Shown here piece by piece: positions 43,056 through 54,009 of a DNA stretch of 64,000 bases; position 1 is the stretch's first letter; the number at the start of each line of letters is the position of its first letter. Source of the stretch: an uncultured Pelagibacteraceae bacterium (GTDB taxonomy: Bacteria > Pseudomonadota > Alphaproteobacteria > Pelagibacterales > Pelagibacteraceae); the NCBI GenBank assembly GCA_902524595.1, contig CABZDS010000001.1, positions 124,001-188,000 on the forward strand, read 5' to 3'. The notes beneath the pieces were generated by a model, which searched no databases, had not been told where the DNA came from, and was given only the letters and a program-made list of their open reading frames with translations. Made by a program: the position numbers and the translations under genes.

Positions 43056-43205
43056 ATGTTTACGAGATTAAAAATAAAAAAATTCTTCAATCTTAAGTTT
43101 GGCAAAAATTTATTATTAATTAGTTTTGCATTTTTTTTTATTAAAGGTTTAATTTGGTTAGGTATTTTTATAGCTATTGGCTTAGGTATAATTAATTCTT
43201 TTTAA
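43056..43205 (+). CDS. 49-aa single-TM micro-protein (not in ORF track)
   Basis: MFTRLKIKKFFNLKFGKNLLLISFAFFFIKGLIWLGIFIAIGLGIINSF; 7 bp after the MBL stop. Confidence 0.6.
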   Translation: MFTRLKIKKFFNLKFGKNLLLISFAFFFIKGLIWLGIFIAIGLGIINSF

Positions 43206-43591
43206 ATTAAGACAATTACCAACAGAATCATTTGAACAAAATTTATTACAACAGAAATAAAGTGTGATTGTTTAAACTTTTTATCCTGCTTATTATCTCT
43301 GAATTTATTTATCAGTGGCATTAGTAAAAAATTTGATAAAGCAAATAATACTGCAACACTTAAAATTAAATAAAAATCTAAAGAAAAAATTTTTAGCATT
43401 GTAAATAAAATGAAAACTAAAACACTAATAGCTAAATTAACAGTATAGTAATAAGGAAATATTTTTCTTATAAATTTTCTAGCATTTTCTTCATCTAATG
43501 CAGTGAAAGTAACAGGCGCTACAACAAAAGAAAAGAAGAGCATAATTCCCAATATAATACTTGTTAGATAAATACTAATTTGTTGCATCAT
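43202..43591 (-). CDS. DUF4149-like membrane protein
   Basis: Four hydrophobic segments; SIILGIMLFFSFVVAPVTFTALDEENARKFIRKIFPYYY. Confidence 0.8.
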   Translation of the reverse strand: MMQQISIYLTSIILGIMLFFSFVVAPVTFTALDEENARKFIRKIFPYYYTVNLAISVLVFILFTMLKIFSLDFYLILSVAVLFALSNFLLMPLINKFRDNKQDKKFKQSHFISVVINFVQMILLVIVLI

Positions 43592-43605
43592 AATTTAACT
43601 AAATT

Positions 43606-44391
43606 TCAGGTAAAGTTCTTAGGATCTGGCATTCCAACTTTATTGTAACCAGCATCTACATAGTGAATTTCTCCAGTAACACCACTTGCCATATCGCTTA
43701 ATAGGTATAATGCTGAATTTCCCACATCTAAATTATCAACATTTCTTTTTAAAAAGGAATGATCAGCATTCCATTTGTAAAGAAATTTAGCATCACCAAT
43801 AGCAGATGCAGCTAGAGTTTTGATTGGTCCAGCGCTTATTGCATTAACTCTAATATTTTTTGCTCCTAGATCTCTAGCTAAGTATTTAACACTGGACTCT
43901 AATGCAGCTTTACAAACTCCCATTACATTATAATTAGGTATGGCTTTATTTGCTTCATAACTCAAAGTAATCATGCTGCTGCCTTGCTTCATTATTTTAG
44001 ATGCCTCTCTGGCAACTTCAGTAAATGAAAAACAAGATATTAACATACTTCTCAAAAAATTTTCACGACTAGTATTTAAATATTCTCCAGTTAACTCAGA
44101 CTTATCAGAAAATGCAATTGCATGAACTATAAAATCGATTTCTCCCCATTTACTTTTTACATCTTCAAAAAGTTTTACAATCTCTTCTTTTTTTTCAACA
44201 TCACAGCTAAATGTTACATTTGAATTAAGTTTTTCTGCAAGTGGAACAACTCTTTTTTTTAAAGCATCACCTAAAAATGTAAAAGCTAACTCTGCTCCAG
44301 CTTCTGCTAGTTTTTGAGATATACCCCATGCAATTGATCTTTCATTGGCAACGCCCATGATAAGACCTTTTTTTCCTTTCATTAAACTCAT
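43606..44391 (-). CDS. fabI: Enoyl-[acyl-carrier-protein] reductase (NADH) FabI
   Basis: MKGKKGLIMGVANERSIAWGIS, YNVMGVCKAALESSVKYLA; start trimmed to MSLMKGKKG. Confidence 0.94.
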   Translation of the reverse strand: MSLMKGKKGLIMGVANERSIAWGISQKLAEAGAELAFTFLGDALKKRVVPLAEKLNSNVTFSCDVEKKEEIVKLFEDVKSKWGEIDFIVHAIAFSDKSELTGEYLNTSRENFLRSMLISCFSFTEVAREASKIMKQGSSMITLSYEANKAIPNYNVMGVCKAALESSVKYLARDLGAKNIRVNAISAGPIKTLAASAIGDAKFLYKWNADHSFLKRNVDNLDVGNSALYLLSDMASGVTGEIHYVDAGYNKVGMPDPKNFT

Positions 44392-44395
44392 AGAT

Positions 44396-45607
44396 CTAAA
44401 CTTTCTCAAACACTAATGTTGCATTAGTTCCACCAAAACCAAAGCTATTAGACATAATTGCGTTTAAATTTACATCTTTTTCAACTTGTGTAACAATTGG
44501 ATAATTTTTTGCTTCGTCATCCATTTCTGCAATATTTGCTGATGCTGAAATAAAATTATTTTTCATCATTATCAAACTGTAAATTGCTTCATGAACTGAA
44601 GTTGCACCTAATGAATGACCAGACAAAGACTTAGTTGAACTTATCTTAGGTTTATAATCTGGGAAAGCTTCGCCAACTGCTTTTAATTCTGTAATATCAC
44701 CTACAGGCGTAGATGTCCCGTGAGTGTTGATATAGTCAATTTTATTTTTTGAAGTTGCAAGGGCCATTTTCATACATCTCACTGCTCCCTCACCAGATGG
44801 CGCAACCATATCATAGCCATCTGATGTTGCTCCATATCCAGTTAATTCGGCGTATATTTTAGCACCTCTTGCTTTGGCATGTTCGTATTCTTCTAAAACA
44901 AGAACTCCACCTCCACCAGCAATTACAAAACCATCTCTTGTTTTATCATACGGTCTTGAGGCTTTTTCAGGGGTATTGTTATATTTTGATGATAGTGCAG
45001 TCATTGCATCAAACATTGCAGTCATTGCAAAGTGAACCTCATCACTTCCACCTGCAAAAATAATATTTTGTTTTCCTAATTGAATAAGTTCCATTGCATT
45101 ACCAATACAATGACCACTCGTCGCGCATGCAGAACTTATTGTGTAATTTGTTCCTTTTATTTTAAATGGAACCGCAAGAGTGGCGGATGCAGTACTTGCC
45201 ATTGTTCTTGGAACTATAAATGGACCCATCTTCTTAGGATTTTTTTCTCTAGTTTTATCAGATGCTAAAATCACATTTTCAATTGATGGTCCTCCAGATC
45301 CCATAACCATTCCTGTTGAAATATTACTAACTTCATTTTCCTTTAATCCCGAATCTTTGACTGCTTCACTCATAGCAACATAATTGTATGCTGATCCAGC
45401 ACCCATAAACCGAATAACTTTTCTATCAATGTAATCTTCTAATTTGATATTAGGTTTGCCATGGACATGGCTCTTTAAGTTATGTTCTTTATATTCCTCA
45501 GAAAATGTTATTCCTGATTTTGTATTAACTAACGATTGATAAACTTCTTCCTGATTATTTCCTAAACATGAAACTACACCAATTCCTGTTACAACTACTT
45601 TTTTCAT
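44396..45607 (-). CDS. fabB: 3-oxoacyl-ACP synthase I FabB
   Basis: [59 protein letters not shown]. Confidence 0.95.
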   Translation of the reverse strand: MKKVVVTGIGVVSCLGNNQEEVYQSLVNTKSGITFSEEYKEHNLKSHVHGKPNIKLEDYIDRKVIRFMGAGSAYNYVAMSEAVKDSGLKENEVSNISTGMVMGSGGPSIENVILASDKTREKNPKKMGPFIVPRTMASTASATLAVPFKIKGTNYTISSACATSGHCIGNAMELIQLGKQNIIFAGGSDEVHFAMTAMFDAMTALSSKYNNTPEKASRPYDKTRDGFVIAGGGGVLVLEEYEHAKARGAKIYAELTGYGATSDGYDMVAPSGEGAVRCMKMALATSKNKIDYINTHGTSTPVGDITELKAVGEAFPDYKPKISSTKSLSGHSLGATSVHEAIYSLIMMKNNFISASANIAEMDDEAKNYPIVTQVEKDVNLNAIMSNSFGFGGTNATLVFEKV

Positions 45608-46107
45608 TATTTAAATAACCCTACTTTAAGATTTTCTGCACTATAAATCTTCTTTCCGTCAGCAAGCAATATTCCATTTGCGAGACCAACCGTTGTTTCA
45701 CCTTTAATAAGAACTCTTTTCATATCTATTTCATATGTCGCCATTTTGACATTTTTAAGAACTTCACCAGTAAATTTTACTGCGCTCACACCTAATGCTC
45801 TACCTCTACCTGGATTTCCAAGCCAACCAAGGAAAAACCCAACTAGCTGCCACATAGCATCTAAACCAAGACAACCTGGCATAACCGGATCCTCCCTAAA
45901 ATGACAATCAAAGAACCATAAATTATCCTTTATATCAAGTTCGGCTTTCATAGATCCTTTTTTATAAAAACCCTCACTTTCAGTAATTTCTGTAATTCTA
46001 TCAAACATAAGCATTGGTGGAGATGGCAATTTTGCGTTTCCTGGACCAAATAATTTACCGTTAGCGCAATCAATAAGTTCATTGTAATTAAAGGAACTTT
46101 TTTTCAT
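45607..46107 (-). CDS. fabA: 3-hydroxydecanoyl-ACP dehydratase/isomerase FabA
   Basis: [43 protein letters not shown]; start trimmed to [11 protein letters not shown]. Confidence 0.94.
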   Translation of the reverse strand: MKKSSFNYNELIDCANGKLFGPGNAKLPSPPMLMFDRITEITESEGFYKKGSMKAELDIKDNLWFFDCHFREDPVMPGCLGLDAMWQLVGFFLGWLGNPGRGRALGVSAVKFTGEVLKNVKMATYEIDMKRVLIKGETTVGLANGILLADGKKIYSAENLKVGLFK

Positions 46108-46156
46108 ATTTTGTAATCTTAATACTTGATTATGGTACATTATAATATAGAAATAG

Positions 46157-46173
46157 TTTAGAATAGTTTTAAT
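46157..46173. promoter_or_regulatory. Irr-box (ICE)-like element in fabA/irr intergenic region
   Basis: TTTAGAATAGTTTTAAT, near TTTAGAAnnGTTCTAAA; 14/17 identical to the element upstream of katG. Confidence 0.6.
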
Positions 46174-46179
46174 TTGCTT

Positions 46180-46590
46180 ATGACTAGTAAACAAGAATTT
46201 ATTAAAAAATTAAGAAACTCTAACTTAAGACCAACAAAACAAAGAATTAATATATGTGAAGTTCTATTTAACAGAGATAAAACTTTCCATTTTACAATAA
46301 ACGACTTGTTCAATTTAATTAAGGACAAAACAGAAGAAAAAGTATCTTTAGCGACTGTTTACAATACAGTTCATGCATTTCACAAAAAAGGTTATTTAAA
46401 AGAAATACCAATTAATTCTAATCAAACTTACTTTGATACAAATGTCACAGATCACCACCATTTCTTTGATGTTAAAGAGGAAAGGCTAATTGACTTAAAA
46501 AATGAGGATGTAGGACCGATTGAAATTCAAAAATCTATTCCCGGAAAAAAAATCAAGTCTGTTGAAGTTCTCGTTAAATTAGAGGATTAA
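46180..46590 (+). CDS. irr: Iron response regulator Irr (Fur superfamily)
   Basis: [52 protein letters not shown] with HHH motif; ATG at 46180 (TTG alternative at 46174). Confidence 0.9.
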   Translation: MTSKQEFIKKLRNSNLRPTKQRINICEVLFNRDKTFHFTINDLFNLIKDKTEEKVSLATVYNTVHAFHKKGYLKEIPINSNQTYFDTNVTDHHHFFDVKEERLIDLKNEDVGPIEIQKSIPGKKIKSVEVLVKLED

Positions 46591-46636
46591 ATCCTTAAAG
46601 CTACATTAAAACCATTCTAACTCATTGACATTCTTC

Positions 46637-46653
46637 TTTAGAATAATTATAAA
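46637..46653. promoter_or_regulatory. Irr-box (ICE)-like element upstream of katG
   Basis: TTTAGAATAATTATAAA, 37 bp before the katG ATG; flanked by direct repeats AACTCATTGA at 46619-46628 and 46655-46664. Confidence 0.55.
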
Positions 46654-46677
46654 AAACTCATTGAGTAAATAACATAG

Positions 46678-48927
<2,250 letters not shown>

Positions 48928-48949
48928 TATAGAAGAGGCGGAAAAAAAA

Positions 48950-49546
48950 ATGACATCATTAAATTTTGAAGATTTTTACAAAGTTCCTGAAATAAAATTT
49001 GACATCTCAAAGTTAAGAAAAGATCTAGATGCAATATTAGAGAAAAAGAGATTTAATTCACCAGGGATAACTCACTTTGGCGCAATACCTTTAAATCAAA
49101 TTCCTAATGATGAAGAGTCAATAAAGGGAAATAACATTAGAGGAAAATATTGGACTATTGCTGACGAGACAGGTAGGGAAGTTTCAAGAGATATTGATAT
49201 TGATGAGTCAAAATATACCCAGTTAGTACCTGAATTTGAGAATACATATTTCAAAGAAGTTTATGAGATTTTGAGCAAAAAATTTAAATTGGGTAGAGTT
49301 AGGCTTCTATTAAAAGAGCCAAGATCAGTATTAAGTTGGCATAAAGACCCAGAGTGTAGATTGCATATTCCAATAGTAACTAATGCAGGTTGTTCAATGG
49401 TCATTGAAAATGTGGCTAAACATCTTCCAGCAGATGGACATGTTTGGATTACAAATAACACAAAATATCACAATTTTTTCAACGGAGGTGAGCAAGCCAG
49501 AGTTCACTTAGTTGCTTGCGTACTAGAAAGTCCATTTAAAAAATAA
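48950..49546 (+). CDS. Aspartyl/asparaginyl beta-hydroxylase-like 2OG-Fe(II) dioxygenase
   Basis: VLSWHKDPECRLHIPIVTNAGCSMVIE ... HNFFNGGEQARVHLVACV: HxD...H...R arrangement. Confidence 0.75.
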   Translation: MTSLNFEDFYKVPEIKFDISKLRKDLDAILEKKRFNSPGITHFGAIPLNQIPNDEESIKGNNIRGKYWTIADETGREVSRDIDIDESKYTQLVPEFENTYFKEVYEILSKKFKLGRVRLLLKEPRSVLSWHKDPECRLHIPIVTNAGCSMVIENVAKHLPADGHVWITNNTKYHNFFNGGEQARVHLVACVLESPFKK

Positions 49547-49578
49547 TAAGCAAACTTAGTGATATAAATTAATTCTCT

Positions 49579-50742
49579 ATGAACGCATTCATTGCCGCTG
49601 TATTAGAAAAAAAAACAATTTTAGTTGCAAATGAAGGAAGATTATTAAAGAAAAGTTTCTTAGGAATTGCTATTTTGGCAATGGCTTTTCAAACTAACAG
49701 CTTCGGTGAAATGATAAGAAGTTCGTTAGTCGACGCTTACCTACAAGTATCAGTTTTTGTAGGTTTTACTTTATTCATTTTTATAGGATTGGATTCGCTC
49801 ACAAAGTTCAATATCTCATATATTTTAAATAAAACCAAAAAATATCACGTAGCAATTTCATCTTTATTAGGTGCATTGCCAGGCTGTGGGGGAGCAATTG
49901 TTGTTGTAACTCAATACATTCAAGGAAGAATTAGTTTTGGATCCTTAGTAGCTGTCTTAACAGCTACAATGGGTGATGCAGCGTTTTTACTTCTTGCGAT
50001 TGAACCTATAACTGGTTTATTGATATTTACATTAGGAGCTACAGCTGGATCAATTTCTGGATATATTGTTGATAAAATTCATAATGAAAATTATCTCCAG
50101 GGTAATTCAAAATTAAAAATAGAATTCGAGAAGATTTCCACTACGTTTGTTTCTAAATTCAATTTCTTTTGGACAGTTATTTTTTTACCTGGTTTTGTTA
50201 TAGGTTTATTTTTAGCTTTCCAAGTTGATATTGATCAAATGCTAAATATTCCAGGCAACTTAAGTATAGTCCATACAATCGGAGCATTAGGTGCTATTAT
50301 GTGTATATTTATGTGGTCACTCAATCCATTAAGTGATTTTCAATGTTCTACCGACAGAAATAGAAATGTTTTGTCAAGAGTTGTTGATACAACAAACTTT
50401 GTTACTACCTGGGTAATTTGCGGTTTTTTAACTTTTGAAATTTTCATCTATTTTACTGAATATGATCTAAAAGCATTTTTTGAAGTATGGTTGCCTATAG
50501 TTCCCTTAATAGCTATATTATTTGGGTTTCTACCTGGATGTGGACCACAAATTATTGTTACAACTTTTTATCTAAGCGGTTCCATTCCACTATCAGCTGA
50601 AATAGGAAATGCTATATCTAATGATGGTGATGCACTATTTCCTGCTATTGCACTAGCACCTAAAGCTGCAATTGTAGCAACTTTATATAGCGCTATTCCA
50701 GCGATCCTTTTTGCTTACGGGTATATGTTTTTGTTCGAATAA
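49579..50742 (+). CDS. Putative manganese/metal transporter, polytopic membrane protein with duplicated PGCG motifs
   Basis: LGALPGCGGAIVVVTQYIQGRISFGSLVAVLTATMGDAAFLLLAIEP and FGFLPGCGPQIIVTTFYLSGSIPLSAEIGNAISNDGDALFPAIALAP; multiple TM segments. Confidence 0.7.
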   Translation: MNAFIAAVLEKKTILVANEGRLLKKSFLGIAILAMAFQTNSFGEMIRSSLVDAYLQVSVFVGFTLFIFIGLDSLTKFNISYILNKTKKYHVAISSLLGALPGCGGAIVVVTQYIQGRISFGSLVAVLTATMGDAAFLLLAIEPITGLLIFTLGATAGSISGYIVDKIHNENYLQGNSKLKIEFEKISTTFVSKFNFFWTVIFLPGFVIGLFLAFQVDIDQMLNIPGNLSIVHTIGALGAIMCIFMWSLNPLSDFQCSTDRNRNVLSRVVDTTNFVTTWVICGFLTFEIFIYFTEYDLKAFFEVWLPIVPLIAILFGFLPGCGPQIIVTTFYLSGSIPLSAEIGNAISNDGDALFPAIALAPKAAIVATLYSAIPAILFAYGYMFLFE

Positions 50743-50817
50743 GCAAAAAAAATATATTTTTTAGAATTAAACCTTGTCAGTCATTTGATTTAATAAAAAT
50801 ATTTGACTGGGTCAAAG

Positions 50818-50837
50818 TAAATAATAATCATTATCAA
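50818..50837. promoter_or_regulatory. Fur-box-like operator A
   Basis: TAATAATCATTATCA (50822-50836) differs from TGATAATnATTATCA at one base. Confidence 0.65.
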
Positions 50838-50876
50838 TAAAATATATGAATTTTTTTTATAAGGATAATTCGTAAC

Positions 50877-50894
50877 AATAATAATTATTCGCAA
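50877..50894. repeat. Fur-box-like operator B (18-bp direct repeat copy 1)
   Basis: AATAATAATTATTCGCAA. Confidence 0.6.
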
Positions 50895-50906
50895 AAAAAA
50901 TGTGTA

Positions 50907-50924
50907 AATAATAATTATTCGCAA
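50907..50924. repeat. Fur-box-like operator C (18-bp direct repeat copy 2)
   Basis: AATAATAATTATTCGCAA, identical to copy 1, offset exactly 30 bp. Confidence 0.6.
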
Positions 50925-50967
50925 GGATATTTGTTGAAAATAATTTTTTCATATTTAATCTTAAAAT

Positions 50968-51147
50968 ATGCAAATAGAAAATTATAATTGTAAAAAATGT
51001 GGATTAACAATTTCATCAACTTGTTCCAAGTGTGATAAAATAGTTGATGTCGAGGTCCTTGATGATGGATGTATTGTTCAAAAGACTAAATGTACTGATT
51101 GTGCAAATGCTCCAGTGATCAAAGACGTATGTGTCCAACAAAAATAA
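50968..51147 (+). CDS. 59-aa Cys-rich putative metal-binding protein (not in ORF track)
   Basis: MQIENYNCKKCGLTISSTCSKCDKIVDVEVLDDGCIVQKTKCTDCANAPVIKDVCVQQK; three CxxC plus two further Cys; downstream of three Fur-like boxes. Confidence 0.7.
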   Translation: MQIENYNCKKCGLTISSTCSKCDKIVDVEVLDDGCIVQKTKCTDCANAPVIKDVCVQQK

Positions 51148-51173
51148 TCAGTTAATAAATATAACTTAAAGGG

Positions 51174-51626
51174 TTAGTTGATTTTTCCCCAAAGATTTTC
51201 TTCGTCAACCCACCCTTTAAAACTTTTTGTTTCTACTAAACACCAATTTCTCTCACATTTTTTTACTAACAATAATCTTCCAATTTCTATTTTAGCCAAG
51301 GGTTTAGAAAATTTAGTCGGCTTTTTGAAAAGAATTTTATTTGATACAGTTATAAAGGATTTTGATTGCTTCAATTGAGATATATGTATCCACCCACCAT
51401 TTTTTTTATTATCAATTATTCTTCTAAAATTTTCTTTTTTATCAATCACTTTTACTGGTAGGTTTATTTTCTTGTAAATATACTTTATTGGATAATCAAA
51501 ACTTGGGCCATATCTTACGTTTACCTTATCATTTTTAAGCATTAAAAATTTTTCTTTATTTTCAGAAACGGCATTCGAGGTAAAAAATATTATTATTAAA
51601 ATCTTGAAGATTAATTGCACAAACAA
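51174..51626 (-). CDS. SH3-domain periplasmic protein
   Basis: LMLKNDKVNVRYGPSFDYPIKYIYKKINLPVKVID, NGGWIHISQL, GWVDEENLW. Confidence 0.85.
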   Translation of the reverse strand: MFVQLIFKILIIIFFTSNAVSENKEKFLMLKNDKVNVRYGPSFDYPIKYIYKKINLPVKVIDKKENFRRIIDNKKNGGWIHISQLKQSKSFITVSNKILFKKPTKFSKPLAKIEIGRLLLVKKCERNWCLVETKSFKGWVDEENLWGKIN

Positions 51627-52363
51627 CCTTTTTTTTTAGTAAATTTTATTTTTCTAAATTCAAGTTTTTTCAAATTAACCACCAGAATTGATGAGTGAAG
51701 ACTTTTATCTGATGAAATTATGTTTTTTAAAACTTCATTTGCTTGCATACTTCCAATTATGTTTGATGTAGTCCCCAATATTCCTTCACTTTCACAATTT
51801 AAAACTTCATCAGAAGGTTCTGACTGGTAAAAACACTTTAAACATGGACTTGATTTATTATTAAAATCGAATGAAAAAATGTGTCCATCAAATTTGCTAA
51901 TAGCACCAACTATTAATTTCTTTTTATATTTTAATGAAAATTTATTTATTAAAAATTTAGTTTTAAAATTATCTGTTCCATCTACAATTATATCGAAATC
52001 CTTAACAATTTTATTTAAATTTTTTTCAGATGCTTTTTCTCTTAAAGTTTTGATTTTTACATCTCTGTTAATTAATTTTAATCTCTTTCTAAAGATATCA
52101 ACCTTAAATTTTCCAACATCTTTTGAAGTATATAAGATTTGCCTTTGAAGATTTGAAATATCTACTTTATCGTGATCAATAGCTCCTATATAGCCTACGC
52201 CACATCTAGTCAACAAATCTGCAACTGGACTACCTAATCCACCAATTCCTACAATTAAAACTTTTGAATTAATTATTTTCTTTTGTCCCAATATACCAAT
52301 ATCCTTAAGTATTATTTGTCTTGAGTATCTCTCAAGCTTTTGTTTTGATAATGAATTTTTCAC
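51611..52363 (-). CDS. MoeB/ThiF family adenylyltransferase
   Basis: ERYSRQIILKDIGILGQKKI, VGIGGLGSPVADLLTRCGVG, DGTDNFKTKFLIN, CLKC. Confidence 0.92.
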   Translation of the reverse strand: MKNSLSKQKLERYSRQIILKDIGILGQKKIINSKVLIVGIGGLGSPVADLLTRCGVGYIGAIDHDKVDISNLQRQILYTSKDVGKFKVDIFRKRLKLINRDVKIKTLREKASEKNLNKIVKDFDIIVDGTDNFKTKFLINKFSLKYKKKLIVGAISKFDGHIFSFDFNNKSSPCLKCFYQSEPSDEVLNCESEGILGTTSNIIGSMQANEVLKNIISSDKSLHSSILVVNLKKLEFRKIKFTKKKGCLCN

Positions 52364-52797
52364 TTACCTGTTGATCCAAATCCACCCAAACCTCTAATTG
52401 TCTCAGGCAAAACTTCTACTGTTTCAAAATCCACTTTTAGAATTGGCATTAATATCATTTGAGCAATTCTATCATCGTTATTTACTGTAAAGTCTTTATC
52501 TCCATGATTAAATAAAATTACTTTTATCTCTCCTCTATAGTCACTATCAATAGTTCCAGGTGTATTTAAAACACTTATATTGTTTTTGGCTGCTAAACCT
52601 GATCGCGGCCTTATTTGAACCTCAGTATCTTCAGGTATTGCAATCGATATACCTGTTGGCACTAAAGCGTTTTTTCCAGGTTTAATTACTATTTTCTTTT
52701 CAATGAATGCAGTCAAATCTAGACCTGATGAGCCTGTTGTTTTATATTCTGGCAGTTTTACTTTTTTGTCTAATTTTTTAATTAGGACCTTTACCAT
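52360..52797 (-). CDS. dut: dUTP diphosphatase
   Basis: GSSGLDLTA, RPRSGLAAKN, NTPGTIDSDYRGEI, DDRIAQMIL, RGLGGFGSTG. Confidence 0.97.
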   Translation of the reverse strand: MVKVLIKKLDKKVKLPEYKTTGSSGLDLTAFIEKKIVIKPGKNALVPTGISIAIPEDTEVQIRPRSGLAAKNNISVLNTPGTIDSDYRGEIKVILFNHGDKDFTVNNDDRIAQMILMPILKVDFETVEVLPETIRGLGGFGSTGK

Positions 52798-52801
52798 TAA
52801 G

Positions 52802-54001
52802 TTAATTAATTTGTTGAATTACTCTTTTAACTATCTCTTCAGCGATTAACGATTTACTCATCCTTTCAAAATTTTCTTCAGGTTTATCTTTGTAAAATAT
52901 TGAAATTTTATTAAAATCTGACTCAAATCCTATAGTTTGATCTGAGACATCATTTGCAATTATCCAGTCACAATTTTTTTCATTCAACTTCTCTTTTGCA
53001 TTTATTGAAACATTGTTTGTTTCTGCTGCAAAACCAATAGTTATTTTTGGCCTTAAAGAATTATGATTAGAAATATGATTTAAAATATCAATATTTTTTT
53101 CTAGCTCTAAGTTTAACTCATCATTCTTTTTAATCTTTGTACTTTTATAATTTTTTACTTTAAAATCGGAAACAGCTGCTGAAAAAATAGCTACATCCGT
53201 TGGAAGATTATTTAAACTTTCTTTGAACATCTCTTCAGCTGTTTCAACACTTATAAAATTAACACCATCCAAAGGTTTAATACTCGTTTTTCCAGAAATA
53301 AGTGTTGTATCAAATCCATTGTCTCTAAGACATTTGGCTATTTCATATCCTTGTTTCCCACTTGATTTATTTGTAATAAATCTTACAGGATCAATATATT
53401 CATTAGTTGGCCCAGCAGTAATTAAAGCTTTTAATTTTTTATTTTTATTTAAATTAGAAAAATAATTTTTAAGCGTATTAGCTATCCCATTTGGTTCTGT
53501 CATTTTTCCTTCACCGTATTCACCACATGCCATATCCCCTATCTCTGGCCCAATAATTTTGTATCCAAAGCTTTTTAATTTTAATATGTTTTCTTTAGTA
53601 GAGGGATGCTCCCACATTCTTACATTCATTGCTGGTGCTAAAAATATCTGTTTGTTAGAGGCTAATAAAACAGTAGACGCCAAATCTTCTGCATTTCCTG
53701 AGGCTACTTTAGATATTGTATTAGCTGTAATTGGTGCAACTAATACTACATCAGCCCATCTTGATAAAGATATATGGTCCATCTCAGCTTCGTTTTCTGC
53801 ACTAAATATATCGTCATAAACTTTTTCTTGGGAAAGAGACGAAACAGATAGTGGAGTTACAAATTCTTTCGCGTTTTTTGTTAATATAGTTTTTACACGA
53901 GCACCATTTTTCTTAAGTAATCTTATTAACTCAAGACTTTTATAAGCAGAAATTCCTCCACATATAATCAACAGTATTTTTTTATTATCAAAATAATTCA
54001 T
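52802..54001 (-). CDS. coaBC: Bifunctional phosphopantothenoylcysteine decarboxylase/synthase
   Basis: ICGGISAYKSLELIRLLKK, APAMNVRMWEHP, TAGPTNEYIDPVRFITNKSSGKQGYEIA. Confidence 0.96.
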   Translation of the reverse strand: MNYFDNKKILLIICGGISAYKSLELIRLLKKNGARVKTILTKNAKEFVTPLSVSSLSQEKVYDDIFSAENEAEMDHISLSRWADVVLVAPITANTISKVASGNAEDLASTVLLASNKQIFLAPAMNVRMWEHPSTKENILKLKSFGYKIIGPEIGDMACGEYGEGKMTEPNGIANTLKNYFSNLNKNKKLKALITAGPTNEYIDPVRFITNKSSGKQGYEIAKCLRDNGFDTTLISGKTSIKPLDGVNFISVETAEEMFKESLNNLPTDVAIFSAAVSDFKVKNYKSTKIKKNDELNLELEKNIDILNHISNHNSLRPKITIGFAAETNNVSINAKEKLNEKNCDWIIANDVSDQTIGFESDFNKISIFYKDKPEENFERMSKSLIAEEIVKRVIQQIN

Positions 54002-54009
54002 CGTCGAGA

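Noticed and set aside
45080-45268. Plus-strand ORFs antisense to fabB (44869-45383 set)
   Set aside because: Antisense shadows of FabB codons, Cys/His richness is incidental.
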